DNA from: JASHPR01 sp963729365
GTDB taxonomy: Bacteria; Actinomycetota; Actinomycetes; Streptosporangiales; Streptosporangiaceae
Reading direction: 5' to 3'
Assembly (NCBI GenBank): GCA_963729365.1
Contig: CAVSNQ010000013.1
Coordinates: 310,001-374,000, forward strand
DNA length: 64,000 bases
Made by a program: the position numbers and the translations under genes
Shown here: piece after piece, positions 1 through 8,580 of the stretch
Position numbering within the stretch: the first letter of the stretch is position 1
Layout of the letters: each line of letters opens with the position of its first letter
Notes under the pieces: model-generated
The model's input: the letters and a program-made list of their open reading frames with translations, nothing else
The model's database searches: none
What the model was told of the DNA's origin: nothing

Positions 1-50
1 TATACCGGCGGTAGCCGATGTCGTGGATGACCCCGGTCTCAGCGGACATG
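1..50 (-). CDS. ABC transporter permease, N-terminal fragment
   Basis: Only the first 16 or so codons are in the window; the gene runs off the left edge. Reading the minus strand from the ATG at 50-48 gives MSAETGVIHDIGYRRY, which resembles the N-terminus of actinobacterial ABC-2 type permeases that sit behind a drug/bacitracin-type ATPase. A GGAGGC ribosome binding site lies 5 nt upstream, and the start overlaps the stop codon of the ATPase gene (tga at 41-39), so the two are translationally coupled. The permease assignment is inference from position and the short N-terminal motif. Confidence 0.6.
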
Positions 51-1091
51 GGACGCCTCCGGTGTAGCGCTTGAGCCGTCTGTGCCGCCCCGGGCAGGCG
101 CCCCCGGGGAGTCCTGGTCCTGGTCGTCGGCGAACAGTTCCTCCACCCGGCGGCGCCGCTGCTCCAGCCGGTTCAGCGGAAGGGCGAGGTCCGCGATCGC
201 GTCGCGGACGATGTCGTACGTGGCGTCGTCCTCGAGCCCGACCAGCAGCGACCGCTGGTACCGCCGGGCCTCGAGGCCGCGCTGGCCGAGTTCGGCCAGC
301 AGCTGCTCGGAGCCCTCGTCGACCTCGATGAGCAGGACCTGGCTCACCTGGGTCATGCTCGTGATCGTGTCGGCGCGCAGCAGGCCGGCCTCGACCGCCA
401 CCAGGTGATCGCAGATCCGCTCGATCTCGCCGAGCAGGTGCGAGGCGACCACGATGGAGATGCCGAACTCGGCGCCGATCCGGGCGATCAGCTCCAGCAT
501 CGAGTTGCGGCCGGCCGGGTCGAGTCCGACGGTCGGCTCGTCAAGCAGCAGCAGCCGGGGATCGCCGACCAGCGCCTGGGCCAGCTTCACCCGCTGCTTC
601 ATGCCGGTCGAGTAGGTGCCGATCTGCCGGTAGCGCTCCTCGTACAGGCCCACGTGCCGCAGTGACTCGGCGGCCCGTTCCTTGGCCGCGGTCGGCGGCA
701 GCCCGGACATCCGGCCGAGATGGGTGACGAACTCGGTGGCGGTGACGTCCGGCGGCAGGCAGTCGTGTTCCGGCATGTAACCGGTCAGCGCCCGGATCTG
801 CTCGCCATCGCGCTGGCAGTCGCGGCCGAGCACCGTCGCCTGCCCGCCGGTCGGCTGGAGCAGGCCGAGCAGGACCTTGATCAGTGTCGACTTGCCCGCG
901 CCGTTAGCGCCGACGAGCCCGGTGATGCCCGGCTCGACGGTTACCGTGAGCGCGTCGAGCGCGATGACCGGGCCCGGGTAGCGCTTGGTCAGCGCGCGGG
1001 TCTCGATGACCGGCGTCCCGCGTTCCGGTTCCGCGGCAGGTTCTACGGCCGGTGCCGGTAATGGAGCGCTCACGTGCCTCTGGCCTCGCAT
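39..1091 (-). CDS. ABC transporter ATP-binding protein
   Basis: ATP-hydrolysing subunit of an ABC exporter, working at the inner face of the membrane with the permease that begins at 50. Visible motifs: Walker A GANGAGKST at about residues 61-69, signature YSTGMKQR at 160-167, Walker B LLLLDEP at 180-186 with the following D-loop, and a switch histidine in VASHLL. The C-terminal ~90 residues form an acidic extension typical of CcmA/bacitracin-type ATPases. The start is uncertain: the ATG at 1091 lacks a clear Shine-Dalgarno, while a GTG at 1073 (protein starting VSAPLP) has GCGAGG upstream. The substrate cannot be told from the sequence. Confidence 0.9.
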   Translation of the reverse strand: MRGQRHVSAPLPAPAVEPAAEPERGTPVIETRALTKRYPGPVIALDALTVTVEPGITGLVGANGAGKSTLIKVLLGLLQPTGGQATVLGRDCQRDGEQIRALTGYMPEHDCLPPDVTATEFVTHLGRMSGLPPTAAKERAAESLRHVGLYEERYRQIGTYSTGMKQRVKLAQALVGDPRLLLLDEPTVGLDPAGRNSMLELIARIGAEFGISIVVASHLLGEIERICDHLVAVEAGLLRADTITSMTQVSQVLLIEVDEGSEQLLAELGQRGLEARRYQRSLLVGLEDDATYDIVRDAIADLALPLNRLEQRRRRVEELFADDQDQDSPGAPARGGTDGSSATPEASHVR

Positions 1092-1363
1092 TCATCTGGT
1101 GCATTGCGCCTGATCCGCCGCGGTCCCGGGATCGCCAGGCCGCGTGGTAACCGCCGGTCGTACCCCGTACCCGGCCCTGTTGTGCTCCCAGCCTGCTCCC
1201 CCGGCGGCCTCGATGTCGTCACTCCCAAGTCTGATCTTTAGCTACGCCCGCAGGGCTAGTGGTCGCCCGCCGGGTCGTGACGGGCGCGCGGGCGACCAGT
1301 GGGTATGGTTTGCGGCGGATGCCGGGTTACGACGCCCGGCCCGGTTGCGAAGGACTGGACGGC

Positions 1364-2349
1364 ATGTCGCAGCAGCGCCCCAGCGCCAGCGGCCGGCATG
1401 GCGACGTCCGGGGATGGGCCCGCCCGGCCCTGGCCGCCTGCCTGCTGGTCCTGGTCGCGGCCGGGCTCCGCAACACGGTTCCCGCGCCCTCGCTCGACGG
1501 GCCGTTTCACCATGACGGCCTGCTGATCGGGTCGGTGCTCGAGGCCGTGCTGGCCGGCCTGCTGGTCGCGCTCGCCGTCCGCAACTCGCGGGCGCCGCAC
1601 GACGCGCTTCTGGCCGCCCGGCTGCGGAAGCTGCTCACCTATCTGGTCGGGGCCGGGCTCGTCGCGATCCCGGCTGCCTATCTGCTGAGCAGGCACGTGC
1701 GGCCGCCCAGGCCCCGGCCGAGGCCGGCCAGCGGCCCGGCGAACCTGAACTACGGCCTGCACGGGCCTCGCCCAAGTAACCCCCCCGCCGGGTTGCTCAT
1801 CGTGATAATCGTGCTGGGCGCGCTGCTCGTGGCCGGCTTGATCTACCTCATCGTCGTCTCGTTCCGGGGCCGGATCTGGCTCGGCTTCCGCCGAGGGCCG
1901 GCACGGCCATCGAGCCCGCTGCGGACGACGACGAGTCCGGTCTTCTCGAGGCGGTCGAGTCCGGGCGGAGCGCGCTGCGCCAATTCGACGACGCCCGGGC
2001 CGCGATCATCGCGTGCTACGCAGCCATGGAGCAGAGCCTGGCCCGGGCCGGAACCGCCCGGGCTGTGGCCGACACTCCCGACGAGCTGCTGGCCAGGGCG
2101 GCCGGCCAGGGCCTGGTCCGGGGGGATGCCGCGGCCCGGCTGACCGCGCTGTTCTACGAGGCGCGATTCTCCACCCACCCGATGCCGCTCGGGAAACGGG
2201 CCGAAGCGCAGCGCGCGCTGGGGGAACTGGCGGATGGCCTCGGCGTCGGCGAGCTGACCGGGCCCCGCACCGGTCCGGGCCGGGGCGGCGGACCGGACGC
2301 GGCCGGCGGACCGGGCGGCCCAGATAGATCGGACGGGGGCGGCGGATGA
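1364..2349 (+). pseudogene. DUF4129 membrane protein, apparent single-base frameshift
   Basis: The N-terminal part (start ATG 1364) has three hydrophobic spans, the last around 1780-1860 followed by basic residues. The frame then runs into meaningless Arg/Ser/Pro-rich sequence to a stop at 2143. In the next frame the expected DUF4129 domain is intact: LLEAVESG, FDDARAAIIACYAAMEQSL, then DTPDELLARA and LFYEARFSTHPM, ending at 2349. The switch must occur about 1865-1925 and total length is 986 nt, so one missing base restores the protein. No start codon exists in the second frame before 2026, inside the domain, so two independent genes are unlikely. The stop overlaps the next start (ATGA at 2346). 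DUF4129 proteins accompany MoxR/DUF58 genes, as here. Confidence 0.75.
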
Positions 2350-2894
2350 ACGGTCAGGCAGCTGACCAGCCCGATGACGGCTGGCGGGCCGCGCGGCCCG
2401 AGGTCGGCATCGCCGCCATCATGGTCGCGGTCGCCGCGGTCGCCGGTTACGCCGCCGCCGGGCTGGCCGGTACCGCCGTGGTCGTGACCGTCGCGGCCGT
2501 GGCCGCGCTCGTCGCGCTGCGGGTCCTCACACCGCCGCCGGCCGCCGCTCAGGCTGACAGCCGCATGGCTGACACCGAGGCGATCCCGGCCACGTTCACC
2601 GGTTACTGGCGCAAGCGAGCCGGGCTGGTCGACGGCACCCGGTCCATGACCGCCTACGACGCGGCCCTGCGCGGTACCCTGCAGCACCTGCTGGCCGCCC
2701 GGCTGGCCGAGCGCCACGGCATCAGCCTGCACGACGATCCCGACGCCGCGCGGCGGCTGCTGTGCCCCAGGCCGCGCGACGCCAGCCTCTGGTACTGGGT
2801 TGACCCGGCGCGCCCGCCGGCCGCGGCGGGAAAGCAATCCGGCATCCCGCCGCGAACCCTGGCCCGGCTCATTGACCGACTGGAGCGACTTTGA
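2346..2894 (+). CDS. Membrane protein of the MoxR/DUF58 operon
   Basis: A 182-residue protein with two adjacent hydrophobic spans at about residues 19-60, followed by a soluble region with conserved-looking features (FTGYWRKR near 84-91 and WYWVDP near 149-154). I do not recognise an enzymatic family. Similar small membrane proteins are found between DUF4129 and MoxR genes in actinobacteria, so a role in the same complex is an inference from position. It overlaps its upstream neighbour by ATGA and its downstream neighbour by TTGA, which indicates tight translational coupling through the operon 1364-5751. Confidence 0.75.
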   Translation: MNGQAADQPDDGWRAARPEVGIAAIMVAVAAVAGYAAAGLAGTAVVVTVAAVAALVALRVLTPPPAAAQADSRMADTEAIPATFTGYWRKRAGLVDGTRSMTAYDAALRGTLQHLLAARLAERHGISLHDDPDAARRLLCPRPRDASLWYWVDPARPPAAAGKQSGIPPRTLARLIDRLERL

Positions 2895-3898
2895 CCGACC
2901 TCAGCCGCACTCCCGGCCAGACCGCCGAGCGGTGCGCCGCCGTCCTCGACGAGATCGAGCGGGCCGTCGTCGGCCACCGCCGGGCGCTCGAGCTGGTGAT
3001 GATCGGCATCCTGGCGGGCGGCCACATCCTGCTCGAAGACCTGCCGGGGCTCGGCAAGACCTTGATCGCCCGGTCATTCGCGAGGACGCTCGGCCTCGAC
3101 TTCGCCCGGATCCAGTTCACCCCCGACCTGCTTCCCTCGGACGTGGTCGGCGCCCCGCTGTACGACCAGCGGACCGGCCAGATGGTGTTCCGCCCCGGGC
3201 CGGTCTTCACTCAGCTGCTGCTGGCCGACGAGATCAATCGCACGCCGCCGAAGACTCAGGCGGCGCTGCTCGAGGCGATGGGCGAGGGACAGGTGAGCAT
3301 GGATGGCGAAACCCGGCCGCTGCCGCAGCCGTTCGTCGTGCTCGCCACCGACAATCCGATCGAGTACGAGGGAACCTATGAGCTGCCCGAGGCGCAGCTC
3401 GACCGGTTCCTGATGCGCCTGCGGCTCGGCTACCTGCAGGCCGCCGACGAGGTGCTGATGCTGCAGCGGCGGCTGGACCGGGCGACCGAGCAGGCCGAGC
3501 TCGGCCAGATCACCGACGCGGCCGAGCTGACCGCCATGCGCCGGTCGCTGGAGCAGGTCGAGGTCTCTCCCGATCTGCTCGAGTACGTGGTCGCGATCAT
3601 CCGGGCCACCAGGGAGCATGCGCAGATCCAGGTGGGCGCCAGCCCGCGCGGCGCTCTGGCCCTGGTCCAGCTGGCCCGGGGCCAGGCGCTGCTGCGCCAG
3701 CGCGACTACGTGGTCCCCGATGACATCAAGAGCGTCGCGGTCCCGGCGCTGGCCCACCGGATCACGCTGCATCCCGAGCTCTGGGTGCGCCAGGTCAGCT
3801 CGGATGACGTGGTGGCCAGGCTGCTGACCACCGTGCCCACCCCGCAGACCGACCCCGCCGCCGCGCACACCGGCCCCGCGGCCAGGTCCGGAGCCTGA
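2891..3898 (+). CDS. MoxR-family AAA+ ATPase
   Basis: MoxR ATPases are cytoplasmic AAA+ chaperone-like proteins that act with DUF58 and von Willebrand-type partners. Here a P-loop variant LPGLGKT lies at residues 51-57, Walker B LLLADEIN at 109-116, the following TPPKTQAALLEAM block characteristic of MoxR, and a sensor region VLATDNPIEYEGTYELPEAQLDRF is readable around 3345-3410. Length (335 aa) is normal. The start is TTG at 2891, overlapping the upstream stop. It sits 6 nt before the DUF58 gene. Function in cell-envelope or stress biology is family-level inference; no substrate is evident. Confidence 0.95.
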   Translation: MTDLSRTPGQTAERCAAVLDEIERAVVGHRRALELVMIGILAGGHILLEDLPGLGKTLIARSFARTLGLDFARIQFTPDLLPSDVVGAPLYDQRTGQMVFRPGPVFTQLLLADEINRTPPKTQAALLEAMGEGQVSMDGETRPLPQPFVVLATDNPIEYEGTYELPEAQLDRFLMRLRLGYLQAADEVLMLQRRLDRATEQAELGQITDAAELTAMRRSLEQVEVSPDLLEYVVAIIRATREHAQIQVGASPRGALALVQLARGQALLRQRDYVVPDDIKSVAVPALAHRITLHPELWVRQVSSDDVVARLLTTVPTPQTDPAAAHTGPAARSGA

Positions 3899-3904
3899 CC
3901 AACC

Positions 3905-5191
3905 ATGGCCACGCGGCAGGATCAGGCGGCGGCTTCGCCGGCGCGCCAGGTCCGGCCGGTCTGGTCGCTGTCGGCCCACGCCCAGCGGCTGGTGACCCTC
4001 GCGCTGGCCGGCCTGATCATCGCGGTCATCACCCGGCGGCCCGAGTTCGCCGGCATCGCCGCCCCGGCGGTGCTGCTGCTCGCGGCCACGCGGCCCGAGC
4101 GGCCCGATCGGATCGCCGTCACCGTGAGCCCGAGCGCGATGAGGCTGTCCGAGGGCGAGGAGGCCGAGCTCAACGTGGCGATGACCGGATACCGCGACCA
4201 CTCGGTGGACCTGCTGGTGCATCCGCGGTATGCGGTCGTGCCCGGACCGGGCGCCGGGCCTGGCCGCGGCGGATCAAGCCTGCCGTTTTACGTAAGCCGG
4301 TCCGGCCGCCGGAGCCTCGGCGCCCTGGAGATCACGCTCCGGGACCGATTGCGGCTGACCGAGGGCCGCGTCACGATCGAGCTGCCGACGATCGACTGCT
4401 ATCCGCGGCCTGCGGCGCAGCGGACCAGGGTGGTGCTCAGCAGGCTGCCCAGCCGGCTGGGCGAGCACCCGTCCCGGTCCTCCGGGGAGGGAATGGAGTT
4501 CACCGGCGTCCGCGAGTTCGTTCCCGGTGACCGCCAGCGCCGGATCAACTGGCCGGCGACGACGAGGCGCGGGCGGCTGCAGCTGAACACGTTCGCGGCC
4601 GAGCGCACCCAGAACGTCGTCATCATCGCGGACGCCAGCTCCGATGTCGGCGAGCCCGGGTCCACCCCGCTCGATCTCGCCTTCCGCGGCTCGGCCGCCG
4701 CCGCCCGGGCCTATCTGGCGGTCCGGGACCGGGTTGGCCTCATCGTCTACGAGCGCAGCGTGCGGTGGATCACTCCGGGGCTGGGCGCGCGCCACTACTA
4801 CCGGATCATGGACCTGATGCTGGCCGGCCCCCGGGCGGCCGGGCCGCTCTCCCGGGGCGCCGGGATCACGCGACTGCCGCGCGCCGCGCTGCCGCCCGGC
4901 TCCCTGATCCTGGTGTTCAGCCCGCTGCTCGACCGGCGGCTGGTCGAGACGCTCAGGGACCTGAGGGAGCGCGGATTCTCCATCCTGATCATCGACGTGC
5001 TGAACACCGAGCCATCAGGCCGGACCGACAGCCTCAGCGGGCTCGCCCGGCGGATCTGGCGGATGGAACAGGAAGCGATCAGGTTCTCGCTGCGCGAGCT
5101 CGGCATACCGCTGGTCAAGTGGGACGGTGAGCAGAGCCTGGACGAGCCGCTCGCCCCGTACGCCAGGAGGGTCATGGTGATCCGCAGGTGA
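3905..5191 (+). CDS. DUF58 domain-containing protein
   Basis: A 428-residue protein with two N-terminal membrane spans (about residues 27-43 and 49-62), a beta-rich stretch, and the DUF58 signature VREFVPGDRQRRINWPAT at about 202-219. It is followed by a vWA-like region with NVVIIADASSDVG in the MIDAS position. DUF58 proteins are the usual partners of MoxR ATPases, and the adjacent moxR gene fits. The ATG at 3905 is close behind the MoxR stop. The downstream gene starts at a GTG overlapping this stop (GTGA at 5188), so expression is coupled. The biochemical role is unknown for the family. Confidence 0.93.
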   Translation: MATRQDQAAASPARQVRPVWSLSAHAQRLVTLALAGLIIAVITRRPEFAGIAAPAVLLLAATRPERPDRIAVTVSPSAMRLSEGEEAELNVAMTGYRDHSVDLLVHPRYAVVPGPGAGPGRGGSSLPFYVSRSGRRSLGALEITLRDRLRLTEGRVTIELPTIDCYPRPAAQRTRVVLSRLPSRLGEHPSRSSGEGMEFTGVREFVPGDRQRRINWPATTRRGRLQLNTFAAERTQNVVIIADASSDVGEPGSTPLDLAFRGSAAAARAYLAVRDRVGLIVYERSVRWITPGLGARHYYRIMDLMLAGPRAAGPLSRGAGITRLPRAALPPGSLILVFSPLLDRRLVETLRDLRERGFSILIIDVLNTEPSGRTDSLSGLARRIWRMEQEAIRFSLRELGIPLVKWDGEQSLDEPLAPYARRVMVIRR

Positions 5192-5751
5192 CCACCGCGC
5201 CGCCCGTCCGTGCCGCCCGCAGCGCCGGTGCCGCCGGCCTGCTCGCCGCCGCCTGCGTGGCCTGGTCGGCCATCCCGCTCACCCGCGGAGGCGTCGGTGA
5301 CGTGGTCCGGGCCGCCGCGATCGCATGCGCGGTCCTGAGCGTTATCCGGCTCGCGCTCGGCGTCACGCCCGCCGAACCGGCCGGCTTCGTGGACCCGGTG
5401 CAGCGCTCGGCCCGGGCACTCGCCGACCTGATCCGCCGGTTGCCGTGGGCAGAAGGCATGGTCGTCGCCGTGCTGCTGCTGGAAGCACTGCACCGTTCCC
5501 GGCCCTGGCCCACCGGCTTGCTCGGCGCGGCTCTCCTGGCCTACCTCTTCGCCACGCACCTCGCCGAGACCCGGGCCCGGCTGTCTGTGCTCCGCGCCCA
5601 GGCTCCGCTGGTCGCGGCCGGGCTGGGGCTGCTCGCCCTCGCGGTCGGCGCGGCCATGCTCCCCGCCGGAACCGGCTCCACGGCCGGCCTGGTCGCGGTG
5701 CTCGCGGCGCTGGCCGCGGTCGTCGTCAGCGGCCTGGTCCTCCCCGGGTAA
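5188..5751 (+). CDS. Hydrophobic membrane protein, last gene of MoxR operon
   Basis: A 187-residue, strongly hydrophobic, alanine-rich protein with about five candidate membrane spans. I recognise no domain. The GTG start overlaps the stop of the DUF58 gene by 4 nt, so it is translated from the same mRNA. Its operon position suggests a structural or accessory role in the MoxR/DUF58/DUF4129 assembly. It is followed by a convergent gene 61 nt downstream. Confidence 0.7.
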   Translation: MTTAPPVRAARSAGAAGLLAAACVAWSAIPLTRGGVGDVVRAAAIACAVLSVIRLALGVTPAEPAGFVDPVQRSARALADLIRRLPWAEGMVVAVLLLEALHRSRPWPTGLLGAALLAYLFATHLAETRARLSVLRAQAPLVAAGLGLLALAVGAAMLPAGTGSTAGLVAVLAALAAVVVSGLVLPG

Positions 5752-5812
5752 ACCGGGGCACCACGGCCCCTCGCCTGGCTCCTTTGCCCTTCGCGGAGCC
5801 CGCCGCCGTGGG

Positions 5813-7669
5813 CTACCGGCCGGCCGCGTAGCCCTGCATGCCGCGCGGGTTCGCGCCCGCGTACAGGAACCCGCGGTCCCGCACGACCGCGCTGATCCGG
5901 CCGAGCGACCACGGCGGCATGACCCGCACGTCGTGGCCGCGGCGCCGCAACTCGTCGAGCACGGGCTCGGGGAGCCGGGCCTCGGCGGCCAGCGAGCGCG
6001 GCATGGACCCGCGCGGATAGAACGACGAAGGGAAATGGTCGGTGTGGAAGGCGGGCGCGTCGATCGCCTGCTGCAGGTTCATGCCGAACAGCACGTGGTT
6101 GAGAAAGAATCCGAGCGTCCACTGGTCCTGCTGGTCGCCGCCCGGGGTCCCGAACGCCAGGTAAGGCTCGCCGTCGCGCAGCGCCAGCCCGGGAGACAGC
6201 GTGGTCCGCGGGCGCCGGCCGGGCGCCAGGGTGCTGGCCAGGCCCGGGGTCAGCGCGAACATCTGCGCGCGGGTGCCCAGGCAGAACCCGAGTCCGGGAA
6301 TGACCGGCGAGCTCTGCAGCCAGCCGCCGCTCGGCGTCGCTGACACCAGATTGCCGAACGAGTCCGCCACGTCGAGATGGCACGTGTCGCCCGGACCGAG
6401 CTCCGGGGAGGATACCCCCGCAACCGAGCGGGCCAGCGGCTCGCCCGCCCCGTGGCCGCGGTGCCCGCCATCGGCAGCCGGGCCCCGGGTCAGGTCGCCG
6501 CCCGCGGCAGCAGCGAACCCGGCGACCGCGTACCCGGGCAGCCGGGGCTCGGCGCCGCCGGGCGCACCGGGGACCAGCGCTCCCGACGCCTCGGCGGTCA
6601 CCAAGCTGCGCCGCTGGGCGGCATAGGCGGGCGACAGCAGGTCGGCCAGCGGCACGTCGGTCGCACGGGGATCCCCGTACCACGCCTCGCGGTCGGCGAA
6701 GGCGAGCTTCGCGCACTCGGTGACCGTGTGGATGAAGTCAGCGGAACCGGGCCCCATCGCCGTCAGGTCGAACCCGTCGAGCAGGGCAAGCTGCTGCAGG
6801 AACACCGGGCCCTGCCCCCACGGCCCGGTCTTGCACACGGTCAGGCCGTGGTAGTCGAACGTGACCGGAGCCTCCGCCGACGCACGCCACCCCGACAGGT
6901 CGGCGCCGGTCAGCAGGCCGCGATGGCGCCGCCCGGTGACATCCATGACCTCGGCCCGCGACAGGAAGCCGTCGATCGCGGACGCCACGAACCCCTCGTA
7001 GAACGCCGCCCGCGCGGCCTCGATCTGGGCCGAGCGGTCGCCCGACGCCGCCTCGGCCTCGCCGAGAATCCGGCGGTACGCGCCGGCCAGGTCGGGATTC
7101 GCGAAACGCGAGCCCGCGGCCGGCGCCGCCCCGTCCCGCAGGTAGACGCCGGCCGAGCTTGGCCAGTGGTCGCGGAACGTCCCGGCCACCGCGGCGACCG
7201 CGGCGCTCGCGGCGCCCAGCATCGGGTACCCGTCCCTGGCGTAGCCGATCGCGTACTCCATCACGTCCCGCAGCCGGAGCCTGCCGTACCGCCCGAGCAG
7301 CAGCATCCAGGTCCCGAACGCCGCAGGAACGCAGGCCGCGAGCAGCCCGGTCCCGGGAACCAGGTCCAGCCCGAGCGCGCCGAACGCGTCCAGCGTCGCC
7401 GCCGCGGGCGCGGGCCCCTGCCCGTCCAGGACGAAGACCTCACCCGACGCGGCCGAGAACCCGATCACCGGAACCTCGCCGCCCGGCCCGTTCAGGTGCG
7501 GCTCCACCACCTGCAGGACGAGGCCGGCCGCCACCGCGGCATCGAATGCGTTGCCACCCTTCTCCAGCACCGCCATGCCCGCCGCCGAGGCGAGCCAGTG
7601 CGTCGATGCCACCATGCCGAACGTTCCCGCCAGCTGCGGCCTGGTCGTGAAAGAAGAAGTGCCGGGCAC
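5813..7669 (-). CDS. Gamma-glutamyltransferase family protein
   Basis: N-terminal nucleophile hydrolase that matures by self-cleavage and transfers or hydrolyses gamma-glutamyl groups. Visible: GMVASTHWLASAAGMAVLEK and GGNAFDAAVAAG at the N-terminus, GPGGEVPVIG, and the cleavage site GDTCHLDVAD, putting the catalytic threonine at about residue 429 of 618 and leaving a small subunit of about 190 residues. TPSGGWLQSS and GTPGGDQQDQW follow. The TCH order instead of the more usual TTH marks a divergent subfamily. I chose the GTG at 7669 because GGAGG sits 5 nt upstream; a longer frame to 7996 runs under the divergent lipoprotein gene. No signal peptide is evident with this start, so it may be cytoplasmic. 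Confidence 0.88.
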   Translation of the reverse strand: MPGTSSFTTRPQLAGTFGMVASTHWLASAAGMAVLEKGGNAFDAAVAAGLVLQVVEPHLNGPGGEVPVIGFSAASGEVFVLDGQGPAPAAATLDAFGALGLDLVPGTGLLAACVPAAFGTWMLLLGRYGRLRLRDVMEYAIGYARDGYPMLGAASAAVAAVAGTFRDHWPSSAGVYLRDGAAPAAGSRFANPDLAGAYRRILGEAEAASGDRSAQIEAARAAFYEGFVASAIDGFLSRAEVMDVTGRRHRGLLTGADLSGWRASAEAPVTFDYHGLTVCKTGPWGQGPVFLQQLALLDGFDLTAMGPGSADFIHTVTECAKLAFADREAWYGDPRATDVPLADLLSPAYAAQRRSLVTAEASGALVPGAPGGAEPRLPGYAVAGFAAAAGGDLTRGPAADGGHRGHGAGEPLARSVAGVSSPELGPGDTCHLDVADSFGNLVSATPSGGWLQSSPVIPGLGFCLGTRAQMFALTPGLASTLAPGRRPRTTLSPGLALRDGEPYLAFGTPGGDQQDQWTLGFFLNHVLFGMNLQQAIDAPAFHTDHFPSSFYPRGSMPRSLAAEARLPEPVLDELRRRGHDVRVMPPWSLGRISAVVRDRGFLYAGANPRGMQGYAAGR

Positions 7670-7805
7670 GTGCGCCTCCGCGAGATTGACGAGCACCGTT
7701 TCTATACCGTGATATGCGGCAGGTCGCGCGGACCGCAACCACCGGGCCCGGACTGGCGTCATATCAGTCGTGACCATCATGGCCACAGCGGGAGGGGGCA
7801 CACAG

Positions 7806-8448
7806 ATGACATCGTCCGCCAGCACGGCACGCGCACTGATCGCCGCGGCGGCTCTCGCCGGCATCGCGGCCCTGGTCGCGGCCTGCGGAACGTCGACCCC
7901 CGCGGCCGCGCCCGCGGCCACCTCCACCACGACGCCGGCCCCGACCACCGGGCCGACCAGCCCGGCGGATTCCCCGACGGCGACCGCCACGCCCACGCCG
8001 ACGCCGGCCTGCGCCCCCGTGCGCGACCTCGGCGCTGCACGTGGCCGTGCCCGCCGGCGGCGGGAACGCGGCCGCCGGGAGCAGTTACTACCCGATCCAG
8101 TTCGAGAACACGTCCAGCTCCCCGTGCACGTTGTACGGCTACCCGGGCGTGTCCTTCGTCACGGCGAGCGGCGGCAGCCAGATCGGCATCCCCGCGAAGC
8201 GGAATCCCACCCTCGCCGCGGCGCTGGTGACCCTGTCTCCCGGCCAGACCGTCCACGCCGAGCTGCAGGTGGTTGACGCGCTGAACTACCCGGCCGCCGA
8301 CTGCGGCCTGGTCACGGCGCACTGGCTGAAGATCTACCCGCCCAACCAGACCGTGCCGGCCTACGTCAGCTTCACCGCGCAGACCTGCTCGAAGGCTGCC
8401 TCCATCCTGTCGGTGCAGACCGTCCAGACAGGAACGAGCGGAGCGTAG
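7806..8448 (+). pseudogene. DUF4232 lipoprotein, apparent single-base frameshift
   Basis: The start ATG 7806 has GGGAGGGGG upstream. The N-terminus is a lipoprotein signal: hydrophobic AAALAGIAALVAACG with the lipid-accepting Cys, then a Thr/Pro/Ala-rich linker ending PTPTPTPACAP. The frame then degenerates to Arg-rich sequence. The next frame gives the DUF4232 domain: CATSALHVAVP, SYYPIQFENTSSSPCTLYGY and PGVSFV, ending at 8448. Total length is 643 nt, so one extra base explains it; the C5 run near 8012-8016 is the likely place. DUF4232 lipoproteins are exported beta-sandwich proteins of unknown function. It is divergent from the gamma-glutamyltransferase gene. Confidence 0.75.
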
Positions 8449-8580
8449 CGGCCAGCTCGGGCCCGCCCAGCGCGGAAACGCTCAGTAGGGAACCGGCCCG
8501 GCGGGGCGGCACGGCGCGCACGGCACGGCGCGTCCGGCCGGGCGGGGCGGCGCGCGGGCCAGCCGGTACCGTTTCTGGCC

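Noticed and set aside
1862..1925. Programmed -1 frameshift in the DUF4129 gene
   Set aside because: No canonical slippery heptamer or strong downstream pseudoknot is evident, and three other genes in the window show similar single-base shifts, so an indel is the simpler reading.
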